From positions 1-39,499 of the forward strand of contig JAGZWV010000013.1 in NCBI GenBank assembly GCA_018378775.1: 39,499 bases of DNA, in the 5' to 3' direction. Below are positions 22,821 through 30,715 of this stretch, in pieces (the first letter of the stretch is position 1; every line of letters begins with the position of its first letter). Source of the stretch: Collinsella sp. (GTDB lineage Bacteria > Actinomycetota > Coriobacteriia > Coriobacteriales > Coriobacteriaceae). The notes under the pieces were generated by a model. It ran no database searches. It was not told the origin of the DNA and saw only the letters and a program-made list of their open reading frames with translations. A program made the translations under genes and the position numbers.

Positions 22821-25598
22821 ATGGCACAGGAATTCACTTTTACCGTTAACGGCGTCGAGCGCACGACGACCCAAAACAAACCGCTGCTGCGCTACCTGCG
22901 CGACGACCTGCACATTCACTCCGCCAAGGACGGCTGCTCCGAGGGCGCCTGCGGTACCTGCACCATCCATGTGGACGGTGCGGCTGTCAAGGCGTGCGTG
23001 CTGACCACCGCTCTTGCTGCCGGTCGCAACATCGTGACCGTCGAGGGCCTGCCCGAGGACGTGCGCGAGGCCTTTGTGTACGCCTTTGGCGCCGTGGGCG
23101 CCGTGCAGTGCGGTTTTTGCATTCCCGGCATGGTCATGGCGGGCGCAGCGCTCATCGCCGAGGACCCCGAGCCCACCGAGGAGCAGATTAAGTACGCCAT
23201 TCGCGGTAACGTCTGCCGCTGCACCGGCTACAAAAAGATTATCGAGGGCATCTCGCTGGCCGCTGCGGTGCTCCGCGGCGAAAAGCAGATCGATGAGGAC
23301 CTGGAGCGCGGCGATGACTACGGCGTGGGCAAGCGCGCCTTCCGTGTCGACGTGCGCAAGAAGGTGCTCGGTGAGGGCAAGTATCCCGACGACATCGACG
23401 AGCTCGATCAGCCGGGCCTGACCTACGCCAGCGCCGTGCGCTCCAAGTATCCGCGCGCCCGCGTGCTCTCCATCGACACCTCCAAGGCCGAGGCCCTGCC
23501 CGGTGTGGTGGGCATCCTGCGCGCCGAGGACGTGCCGGTCAACCAGGTCGGCCACCTTATCCAGGACTGGGACGTCATGATCGCTCAGGGCGATATCACC
23601 CGTTGCGTGGGCGATGCCATCGTGCTGGTGGTTGCCGAGGACGAGGCGACGCTCGAGAAGGCCAAGAAGCTCGTAAAGATCGATTACGAGCCGCTGGAGC
23701 CCGTGCGCAACATTGTCGAGGCCAGGGCCGCCGACGCCCCGCGCCTGCATGACAGCTTCTTTGCCTTTGGCAACACGGTGGAGCTCAAGGACAACGTGTG
23801 CCAGAGCCGTCACGTGACGCGCGGCGACGCCGCCAAGGCGCTAGCGGAGAGCGCGTTCACCGTGACTCAGCGCTTTACCACGCCCTTTACCGAGCATGCC
23901 TTCTTGGAGCCCGAGTGCGCCGTGGCATTTCCGTTCAAGAACGGCGTCAAGGTGCAGTCGACCGACCAGGGCGCCTACGATACGCGCAAAGAGTGCGCCC
24001 ACATGTTTGGCTGGGATAGCGAACCCGAGCGCGTGGTCGTCGAGACCATGCTCGTGGGCGGCGGCTTCGGCGGCAAGGAGGACGTGTCCATCCAGCATCT
24101 GGCCGCGCTCGCCGCATATAAGTTCCAGCGTCCTGTGAAGTGCAAGCTCACGCGTGCCGAGTCGCTCGCGTTCCATCCCAAGCGTCATGCCATGGACGGC
24201 ACCTTTACGCTGGGCTGCGACGCCGAGGGCAACTTTACCGGCCTGGATTGCGAGATCAACTTTGATACCGGCGCCTACGCGTCGCTGTGCGGCCCGGTGC
24301 TCGAGCGCGCCTGCACGCACGCCGTCGGTCCATACAAGTACCAGAATACCGACATTCGTGGCTTTGGCTACTACACCAACAACCCGCCCGCCGGCGCGTA
24401 CCGCGGCTTTGGCGTTTGCCAGTCCGAGTTTGCGCTCGAGAGCCTGATCGACCTGCTGGCAGAGAAGGTCGGCCTGGATCCGTGGGAGATTCGCTACCGC
24501 AACGCCATCGAGCCGGGCGAGGTTTTGCCCAACGGCCAAATTGCCGACTGCTCCACGGCGCTTAAGGAGACGCTGCTCGAGGTCAAGGATGCCTACTATG
24601 CGCATCCCGGACACGCCGGTATCGCCTGCGCCATGAAGAACGCCGGCGTGGGCGTGGGCCTGCCCGATGCCGGCCGCTGTAAGATTCGCGTCGAGAACGG
24701 CGTGGCCGTGGTCTATGCCGCCACGTCCGACATCGGCCAGGGCTGCAACACCGTCTTTTTGCAGGACGTTGCCGAGGCATGCGGCCTGCCGCTTCGCTGC
24801 ATCGCCAACGGTGAGTGCTCTACCGAGAATGCTCCCGACTCCGGCACCACGTCTGGCTCGCGTCAGACGGTTGTGACCGGCGAGGCCGTGCGCGGCGCCG
24901 CCTTCCTGCTGCGCGACGCTATGCTTGACATCGAGGCCGGCAAGCCCGCACCCGATACTCCCGTGAGCGCGCATGGCGACGGCGTCAAGATCGAGTACGA
25001 CGACGGTCGCGCCTATCAGCTGCACACGCAGGAGCTCGTCGCCGGCCAGGGTATGCATCCTCAGGATCCCGCGGCCGCCATCAAGGCGCTCGAGGGATGT
25101 GAGTTTGGCTACGTGTACCTGGAGCCGACCGACAAGCTGGGTGCGGATGTTCCCAACCCCAAGAGCCACATCTGCTACGGCTTTGCCACGCATGTGGTCA
25201 TTTTGGATGATGACGGCCGCGTGAGCGAGGTCTATGCTGCGCACGATTCCGGCAAGGTAGTCAACCCCATCTCCATCCAGGGTCAGATCGAAGGCGGCGT
25301 GCTCATGGGTATGGGCTATGCGCTTACCGAGGACTGGCCGCTCAAGGACTGCGTGCCCCAGGCAAGGTACGGCACGCTCGGGTTGTTCCGTGCGCCCGAG
25401 ATTCCGGATATCCACGCCATCTACGTGGAGAAGGACGAGCTGCTGCCCGTGGCATACGGCGGCAAGGGCATCGGCGAGATCGCGACGATTCCCACGGCGC
25501 CCGCCGTACAAAACGCCTATCGCGCATTTGACGGCATGCTGCGTCCGGATCTGCCCATGGTGGATACGCCCTACAGCCGCGTCCGCAACCGCGGGTAG
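22821..25598 (+). CDS. Xanthine dehydrogenase, fused [2Fe-2S] and molybdopterin-binding subunits
   Basis: A 925-residue molybdenum hydroxylase. Residues 1-155 hold both [2Fe-2S] clusters: CSEGACGTC (about 39) and QCGFC (about 95) with CRCTGY (about 132). Residues 165-925 are the Mo domain with EHAFLEPECAVAFP, GGGFGGKED (about 412), GAYRGFG (about 525), GTTSGSRQT (about 673) and GKGIGEIA (about 881), whose Glu matches the catalytic Glu of xanthine oxidase. The layout matches the family annotated as selenium-dependent xanthine dehydrogenase and E. coli XdhD; a selenium ligand cannot be seen in sequence. No FAD subunit is encoded nearby. It would oxidise hypoxanthine/xanthine or, run backwards, reduce urate. 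It is the last gene of the cluster, with a terminator at 25666. Confidence 0.9.
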   Translation: MAQEFTFTVNGVERTTTQNKPLLRYLRDDLHIHSAKDGCSEGACGTCTIHVDGAAVKACVLTTALAAGRNIVTVEGLPEDVREAFVYAFGAVGAVQCGFCIPGMVMAGAALIAEDPEPTEEQIKYAIRGNVCRCTGYKKIIEGISLAAAVLRGEKQIDEDLERGDDYGVGKRAFRVDVRKKVLGEGKYPDDIDELDQPGLTYASAVRSKYPRARVLSIDTSKAEALPGVVGILRAEDVPVNQVGHLIQDWDVMIAQGDITRCVGDAIVLVVAEDEATLEKAKKLVKIDYEPLEPVRNIVEARAADAPRLHDSFFAFGNTVELKDNVCQSRHVTRGDAAKALAESAFTVTQRFTTPFTEHAFLEPECAVAFPFKNGVKVQSTDQGAYDTRKECAHMFGWDSEPERVVVETMLVGGGFGGKEDVSIQHLAALAAYKFQRPVKCKLTRAESLAFHPKRHAMDGTFTLGCDAEGNFTGLDCEINFDTGAYASLCGPVLERACTHAVGPYKYQNTDIRGFGYYTNNPPAGAYRGFGVCQSEFALESLIDLLAEKVGLDPWEIRYRNAIEPGEVLPNGQIADCSTALKETLLEVKDAYYAHPGHAGIACAMKNAGVGVGLPDAGRCKIRVENGVAVVYAATSDIGQGCNTVFLQDVAEACGLPLRCIANGECSTENAPDSGTTSGSRQTVVTGEAVRGAAFLLRDAMLDIEAGKPAPDTPVSAHGDGVKIEYDDGRAYQLHTQELVAGQGMHPQDPAAAIKALEGCEFGYVYLEPTDKLGADVPNPKSHICYGFATHVVILDDDGRVSEVYAAHDSGKVVNPISIQGQIEGGVLMGMGYALTEDWPLKDCVPQARYGTLGLFRAPEIPDIHAIYVEKDELLPVAYGGKGIGEIATIPTAPAVQNAYRAFDGMLRPDLPMVDTPYSRVRNRG

Positions 25599-25665
25599 GG
25601 TAGAGCGCGGACGGCATTGCTGACGGCCGTTTGCGCTCACCATCAACTGCATAAGCTGCGCCTTT

Positions 25666-25699
25666 GGCCCCAGCTCCATCGCGAGCCGGGGCCTTTTGT
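25666..25699 (+). terminator. Terminator of the purine cluster
   Basis: GGCCCC (25666-25671) and GCTC pair with GAGC and GGGGCC (25688-25693), followed by TTTTGTTT. It lies just before the first repeat array. Confidence 0.85.
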
Positions 25700-25718
25700 T
25701 TGGAGCGCCTCCGCATGC

Positions 25719-26047
25719 GGAAGCTGCGTCCCGGAATCCAGCCTCGGAACGGGATTAACTTTCCCAACGGGGCCGCATGCGGAAACTGCGTCCCGGAATC
25801 GTGCCTCAGAATGGGATGTGTTTTCCGCTGGCCGGCCGTTTGGAAAGTGCATCCCAGTTTGAGCGTTTATTCCGGGATGCGGTTTCCGCTGAAGGACTCA
25901 ACCGGAAAGCCTGTCCCGTTCCGAGGCTGGATTCCGGGACACGCTTTCCGCTAGGCCCGCCATACGGAAAGTGCATCCCGTTTTGAGTGTCCGAACTGGG
26001 ACGCGCTTTCCGCCAGCGTGGCCGTTGGGAAAACGCGGCCCAGATAG
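25719..26047. repeat. Alternating inverted-repeat array A (five and a half 62-bp units)
   Basis: Units of 46 bp start at 25719, 25781, 25842, 25904 and 25966, with a half unit at 26028. Each unit is a 15-base arm close to GGAAACTGCGTCCCG, a 16-base variable loop, and the inverted arm close to CGGGACGCGCTTTCC. Units are separated by 16-base spacers, except one of 15 (25827-25841). Arms therefore alternate in orientation every 31 bases. Loops in units 1-2 read in one direction and those in units 3-5 in the other, the switch falling at the palindrome GGCCGGCC (25830-25837). It contains no gene. Confidence 0.9.
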
Positions 26048-26084
26048 GGGGGGTGCGATTCGGCGATGCGTGGCCTAGCAGCTC

Positions 26085-27083
26085 CTACAGGTCCACCTCG
26101 TTGAGCCATGTCGGCAGCACGGTCTGCCGGATGCCTGCTGTCTGCAGCTTTTTGGCGAGCATTCCTGCCGAGCGGACCTCGTTCATGGTAAAGCGCAGCA
26201 GAGGGTGACCGTAGAGCGATAGGTGCGCCTCGCGCTGTCGTTCGGCAACGAGCGCCTCGGCGGTGGTGCGTCCGGCCAACATGGTCTGGTCGGTATATTT
26301 GATGAGCCCGTCGAGCTCGCCCAGTGTGAGTTCCCGCGTCTGGCGCTCCCAGGCAAAGTCCGTTCGTATGGGCTTGGCCGAATCGAAGGGGTCCGTCAGC
26401 TCGTATTGAAGCCAGTCGGGCGCAAAGCCCGTCTCGATCATGACGGCTCGGGCGACCGATTCTCCACCGCTCTCGGCGCGGGCGTCGGCATATCGAAGTG
26501 TCGTGAGGGCAGTGCGAATCGCGCGACCATTGCGGGCGGTCGCTCGTTGTTCGACGGCCTCCATCAACTGCTCTCGCGTAAGGCCGAGCTTTGAGATCGC
26601 CGAATCGGCAATGGGCATGCCGTCTGCAAAGCCAGTTTGCAGCAGGCAATCTGTAGCCGTTTGGATGGGCGGCGTTACTGATGTGCCGGATAGACGGATT
26701 GCTCCGGCCGGCTCGATCTGATGCCGCTGAATATGCGCGCCCGGGCGAGCCGACGGCTTTGTCGAGCTGCAGACATGCACAACGTTCAGATGTCGCCACG
26801 AGACCTCGAGCCCCAGCAGGCAGGCGGCCGAAAACGAGCAGAACGTCCAATCGGGGTGGATGATCGCAAGGGCGCGAATAATCTCGCAATGACGCTGTGC
26901 CCGGTTGAGTTCATCCCAGCGCATTTTGCGCGCGAACAGTCCCGGCATGGGCGAGACGACCGCGCTGCCGATGCGCCGAAGGAGCGCTTTTCGGATTGCC
27001 GTGCTCGGGGGAATCAGACAGCGCCCCTCTTGTTCGGCTTGAGTGAGCAGTTGGTCGATGAGTTGGTCATTGCAATGGGTCAT
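26085..27083 (-). CDS. AbiEi-like / nuclease-fold hypothetical protein between the two repeat arrays
   Basis: A 332-residue cytoplasmic protein. I do not recognise it as a named gene. The N-terminal half (helical, with ALAIIHPDWTFCSFSAACLLG) resembles the AbiEi-type antitoxin family common in Actinobacteria. The C-terminal part IRTDFAWERQ, then GELDGLIKYTD, recalls the D...E-x-D-G-x-x-K pattern of DUF559/Vsr-like restriction-endonuclease folds. No AbiEii-type nucleotidyltransferase toxin gene is adjacent. AGGAGG nine bases before the ATG supports the start. The gene is bounded by hairpin array A at its 3' side and, 297 bases upstream of its start, by array B. A defence or nucleic-acid-processing role tied to the arrays is only a guess. 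Confidence 0.6.
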   Translation of the reverse strand: MTHCNDQLIDQLLTQAEQEGRCLIPPSTAIRKALLRRIGSAVVSPMPGLFARKMRWDELNRAQRHCEIIRALAIIHPDWTFCSFSAACLLGLEVSWRHLNVVHVCSSTKPSARPGAHIQRHQIEPAGAIRLSGTSVTPPIQTATDCLLQTGFADGMPIADSAISKLGLTREQLMEAVEQRATARNGRAIRTALTTLRYADARAESGGESVARAVMIETGFAPDWLQYELTDPFDSAKPIRTDFAWERQTRELTLGELDGLIKYTDQTMLAGRTTAEALVAERQREAHLSLYGHPLLRFTMNEVRSAGMLAKKLQTAGIRQTVLPTWLNEVDL

Positions 27084-27380
27084 GAGCTACCGCCTCCTTT
27101 TGGGTAGCAAAAAACGTATCAGCCGCAACTTGCCGCCCAACTGACCAAAAGCTGACCAAAATCTAACCATGCAGGTAGATGGCCTGTTTTCGGCGACATT
27201 TTTACATTCGAATCGGTGGGCGGTAATCGGCACCCGTGAATGGTAGCTAGTTATGAAGCCTTGGTAAGTTTCGGGACGTGTACTTTTTTGAAAAAGAGCA
27301 TTCTATCTGCTGTTTTGTGTTTCTGGATCGCATATTTGAAGGCATGTGATAAGGGCGGAGGATCGTCATCTTGTACCTGA
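27084..27380. other. Intergenic stretch without a gene
   Basis: No coding signal is seen. It holds the 5' region of the minus-strand AbiEi-like gene, including two adjacent copies of CTGACCAAAA at about 27142-27162, and AT-rich sequence that could contain its promoter. Confidence 0.5.
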
Positions 27381-27690
27381 GGAAACCGTGACCCGGAATT
27401 GCCGCTCGGAACGGGACGCGCTTTCCGGAACAGCCCTCAAGCGGAAACTGTGTCCCAGATTTTGGCCCCAGAGTGGGATACCGTTTCCGGATCGGGCCTC
27501 AAGCGGAAATTGCATCTCGGAACGAGCCCTCAGAGCGGGATGAACTTTCCCAACGGGGCCGCATGCGGAAGCTGTGACCCGGAATTGCCACTCAGAACGG
27601 GACACGCTTTCCGGATGGCATGTTTGGCGGAAACTACGGCCCAGTTTTTGGCTCCAGAACGGGATGCATTTTCCGGAACGGTCCACGTGC
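27381..27690. repeat. Alternating inverted-repeat array B (five 62-bp units)
   Basis: Units of 46 bp start at 27381, 27443, 27505, 27567 and 27629, exactly 62 bp apart, each followed by a 16-base spacer. Arms and loop size are as in array A, and all five loops read in the same direction (consensus near GAATTGCCCTCAGAA). The spacer CAACGGGGCCGCATGC (27551-27566) is identical to the first spacer of array A (25765-25780). The array ends about 43 bases before the palindrome upstream of the next gene. Confidence 0.9.
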
Positions 27691-27732
27691 GGTGGTGTAC
27701 CGCCCCTTTCGTGTGCGCCGCTTGTCGAATTA

Positions 27733-27782
27733 CGTTATAGCTAGCTATATTATAGGAAGGTATAATATAGCTAGCTATAACG
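27733..27782. promoter_or_regulatory. Perfect 22-bp-arm palindrome upstream of the DUF234-type ATPase gene
   Basis: Arms 27733-27754 and 27761-27782 are perfect inverted copies around GGAAGG. Each arm contains the smaller palindrome TATAGCTAGCTATA. TATAAT-like words lie in the centre, so the promoter probably sits within it. It ends 18 bases before the start codon. It could be a double operator, or a hairpin in the 5' UTR. Confidence 0.75.
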
Positions 27783-27800
27783 CAAAGGAAGGATGGCCCT

Positions 27801-29192
27801 ATGTTTATCGGAAGAACAGTGGAAATGTCCGAGCTCAATCGACTGTATGGCACGGGCTCCTTTGAGATGCCTGTGATTTACGGCCGCCGTCGCGTGGGCA
27901 AAACGCGTCTTATCACAGAGTTTATCCAAGGCAAGAAGGCTATTTACTTTCAAGCTCGTCGTACCAATGCAGAGGCAAACCTGCATGGCTTTAGCCAGGC
28001 GATACTTGCGGGCTCCGTTGGTGTTGCTGGCGTGTCGTTTCGTAGTTTTGACGAGGCGTTCGATGCGTTGGCTACCATGGCTCGCACGGAACGTTTGATT
28101 GTCGTGATCGACGAGTATCCTTATCTCGCCCAATCGAATCCCGAGATCAGCTCGTTGCTGCAAGACAAGATCGATCACTTGTACAAAGAGACCAAGCTTA
28201 TGCTTATCCTGTGCGGGTCGTCGCTTTCGTTTATGGAAGAGCAGGTGTTGGGCTACGAGAGTCCGCTATACGGTAGGCGTACGGCCCAGTTTAAGATCAT
28301 GCCGCTCGATTTTATGACGACCCTCGGCCTGTGGCAGAGCATGGGTCGCGAAGACGCTGCAGTTTGCTATGGCATGACGGGTGGCATTCCTGCATATATC
28401 GAGAAAGTCGATCCTGCCGCACCGCTCAAGGACAACATCAAACGTCTTTTTCTTACTCCTACGGGCTATCTCTTTGAGGAGCCGAGTAACCTGCTATTGC
28501 AGGAGTGCCGCAATCCCGAGCAATATGATGCGATCGTGCAAGCAATTGCTCAGGGGCGCTCGAAGATCTCGGAGATTGCGAGCTCTACGGGAATCCCTGC
28601 GAGCAACGTAAAGAGCTATGTGGATAAGCTGGCGTCGCTTGGGATTGTCGAGCGCGAGCTGCCCCTAAACGAGACGAGTAATAAGCGAGCCGTGTATCTG
28701 CTGAGCGATCAGATGTTTAGGTTCTGGTACAAGTTTGTTCCGCAGAACATCGGGCTGATTCAAAACGATATGGCCGAGATGGCGTATAAGCGCATTGAGC
28801 CACACGTATCGGATTACATGGGTACGGTCTTTGAGCTTATATGCAGACAATACGTGTACGAACTCGCGCGCGCGGGCCAGCTCGATGTGGTTCCGGCGAG
28901 CGTCGGGCGCTGGTGGGGGACGGATAATCGCACGCATACGCAGGAAGAAATCGACTTGATTGTTGACGATGGCGAGAGCACTGCTCTGTTTGCGGAGTGC
29001 AAATGGCGCAATGAACCGGTGGGCGAAGACGTGCTGCAAAAGCTCGTGCATCGAAGCGAGCTCTTTAGGCGGCAGCACAAAAGCTATGCGATCTTCTCGA
29101 AGCGAGGCTTTACGCAAGGATGTCAGGAAGCTGCGGCGAGCAGGGGAGATGCCAAGCTGATTTCGTTTGCCGAGATGTGCGAGCGGAGATAA
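27801..29192 (+). CDS. AAA ATPase with C-terminal DUF234 (archaeal ATPase-like family)
   Basis: A 463-residue P-loop protein. The N-terminus MFIGRTVEMSELNRLY is followed by the Walker A loop GRRRVGKTRLI (28-38), Walker B LIVVIDEYPYL (about 98-108) and a sensor CGSSLSF. The middle part (about 250-290) is a winged helix (ISEIASSTGIPASNVKSYVDKL). The C-terminal DUF234 region ends in EIDLIVDDGESTALFAECKW, a D...E-x-K arrangement typical of PD-(D/E)XK nuclease folds, which may or may not be active. Such genes are often single and variably present, and their biological role is unknown. An AAGGAAGG ribosome site and the palindrome at 27733-27782 lie directly upstream. Confidence 0.85.
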   Translation: MFIGRTVEMSELNRLYGTGSFEMPVIYGRRRVGKTRLITEFIQGKKAIYFQARRTNAEANLHGFSQAILAGSVGVAGVSFRSFDEAFDALATMARTERLIVVIDEYPYLAQSNPEISSLLQDKIDHLYKETKLMLILCGSSLSFMEEQVLGYESPLYGRRTAQFKIMPLDFMTTLGLWQSMGREDAAVCYGMTGGIPAYIEKVDPAAPLKDNIKRLFLTPTGYLFEEPSNLLLQECRNPEQYDAIVQAIAQGRSKISEIASSTGIPASNVKSYVDKLASLGIVERELPLNETSNKRAVYLLSDQMFRFWYKFVPQNIGLIQNDMAEMAYKRIEPHVSDYMGTVFELICRQYVYELARAGQLDVVPASVGRWWGTDNRTHTQEEIDLIVDDGESTALFAECKWRNEPVGEDVLQKLVHRSELFRRQHKSYAIFSKRGFTQGCQEAAASRGDAKLISFAEMCERR

Positions 29193-29240
29193 CCAAGCAC
29201 GCTCTGATGTGATGCTCGGAATGGGTCGCGCTAAGGATGC

Positions 29241-29349
29241 CAAGCGTAAAACCTTCAATGAAAATGGCGTAAAAACTACATCTGTCATGGCGTAAAAACT
29301 ACATTGAAAGTAGCGTAAAATCAGCATTGAGAATGGCGTAATTTCGCAT
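29241..29349. repeat. Five 23-bp direct repeats (iteron-like) upstream of the DUF4143 ATPase gene
   Basis: Copies begin at 29241 (degenerate), 29264, 29287, 29310 and 29333, exactly 23 bases apart. The best copies read ATGGCGTAAAAACTACAT followed by about five variable bases. Each has weak ATG...CAT symmetry. The array ends 28 bases before the start codon of the next gene. Confidence 0.85.
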
Positions 29350-29377
29350 ATCGCGTGATAGAGAGGGACGGCCGTCT

Positions 29378-30673
29378 ATGGATGCACCAAAGAGATTGAC
29401 CCAAAAGGGATATAGGCCCCGGCTCATAGAGGAGCGCCTCGACACCCTTATGCGGGCGTTTGGCTGTGTGGAGATCAACGGCCCCAAATGGTGCGGCAAG
29501 ACCTGGACGGCGCTCTCTCGCTCGGCGAGCGTCTCCAGGCTCGATGAGCCTGCGCAGCGTGCGGCGGCAGAGGTCGACCCAAGCCTGGCGCTCATCGGCG
29601 ATGCGCCACACCTGGTCGATGAATGGCAGGAGGTGCCCGAGGTTTGGGATGCCGCCCGGCGTTTCGTGGACGCGAGCGGCAACGAACGGGGGACACTTTT
29701 GCTCACGGGCTCGACCGCGCTCAAAAGCGAGGAGCGCAGCCATGTTCGTCATTCCGGCACGGGTAGGATCGCCCGTCTGTCAATGCGCCCCATGGCCCTG
29801 TGTGAGTCGGGCGACGGCGAGCCGCTCGTGTCACTGGCAAGCCTCTTTAAGGGCGAGGATTTTGCCCCTCAGCGTCGCGAGAGCACGGTGGATGACGTCG
29901 CCCGCTGGTGCTGCAGGGGCGGTTGGCCTGCAAATCTTGGGCTTTCGGAAGATCTTGCGCGAGAGACGGCAAGCCAGTACGTGCACTCGGTGCTCGACGT
30001 CAACGTGCTGGACGAGGGCATGTCGCCCGAGCTTGCACACGGCCTTTTGCGAGCTCTTGCCATGAACGAGAGCCAGGCTGTCACGTACAAGACGCTCGTA
30101 AAGGACGCCTCGTACGGTGAGGCGGGCCCCGACGAGAGGACCATCGCTGCGTACTTGGACCTCTTCAACAGGCTCAAGCTGACCGAGGACCTGTGCGGAT
30201 GGGAGCCGCCCATGCGCTCGAAGGCCCGCGTTCGCGTGCGCCCCAAGCGCTACTTCTGTGACCCGTCACTTGCGGCGGCGTTGCTGGGGGCTACCCCTGA
30301 GCGGCTGCTTGGCGATATGCAAACGCTGGGGATGCTCTTTGAGAATCTCGTCCTGCGCGACGTGCGCGTGTTCCTTTCCACCTACGGCGGTGTCGACAAC
30401 AGTGTCCATTATTTCCGAGATGAGAAGGGCCTTGAGGTCGATCTGATCGTTGAGCACGACGGGCGCTGGGGAGCCATCGAGGTCAAGCTGAGTGATGCGA
30501 AAGCAGACGATGGAGCGAGAAATCTCAAGGCGCTGGAGAGGAAAGTGCTCTCCAATCCTGCCGCCCAGAATGCCGCGCCGGCGTTTTTGGCGGTCGTGGT
30601 TGGAAAGGGGAGCATTGCCTACACACGCGACGACGGCGTGGCGGTGATTCCCATGGCGGCACTTGGGGCGTAG
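29378..30673 (+). CDS. AAA_14/DUF4143 family ATP-binding protein
   Basis: A 431-residue protein. Walker A is NGPKWCGKTWTA (about 34-45), with a Trp-Cys inserted in the loop that is usual for this family. The Walker B region is PHLVDEWQEVPEVWD (about 77-91), with the sensor LLLTGSTAL. The DUF4143 C-terminal half has RGGWPANLGLSEDLA and ends in LEVDLIVEHDGRWGAIEVKLS, again a D...E-x-K nuclease-like fold. It belongs to a different family from the ATPase at 27801. Its job is unknown; these genes are frequent, single and patchy in gut bacteria. It is directly downstream of the 23-bp iterons, which probably control it. Confidence 0.87.
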   Translation: MDAPKRLTQKGYRPRLIEERLDTLMRAFGCVEINGPKWCGKTWTALSRSASVSRLDEPAQRAAAEVDPSLALIGDAPHLVDEWQEVPEVWDAARRFVDASGNERGTLLLTGSTALKSEERSHVRHSGTGRIARLSMRPMALCESGDGEPLVSLASLFKGEDFAPQRRESTVDDVARWCCRGGWPANLGLSEDLARETASQYVHSVLDVNVLDEGMSPELAHGLLRALAMNESQAVTYKTLVKDASYGEAGPDERTIAAYLDLFNRLKLTEDLCGWEPPMRSKARVRVRPKRYFCDPSLAAALLGATPERLLGDMQTLGMLFENLVLRDVRVFLSTYGGVDNSVHYFRDEKGLEVDLIVEHDGRWGAIEVKLSDAKADDGARNLKALERKVLSNPAAQNAAPAFLAVVVGKGSIAYTRDDGVAVIPMAALGA

Positions 30674-30715
30674 TGGTTTTGCGGGCGTGCCGTGCTTCCT
30701 TTACCGAAAATCCAT

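Noticed and set aside
25719..27690. CRISPR arrays
   Set aside because: The repeated parts are 15-bp arms in alternating orientation with 16-base gaps, not 23-37-bp direct repeats with 30-40-base unique spacers, and no cas gene is present.
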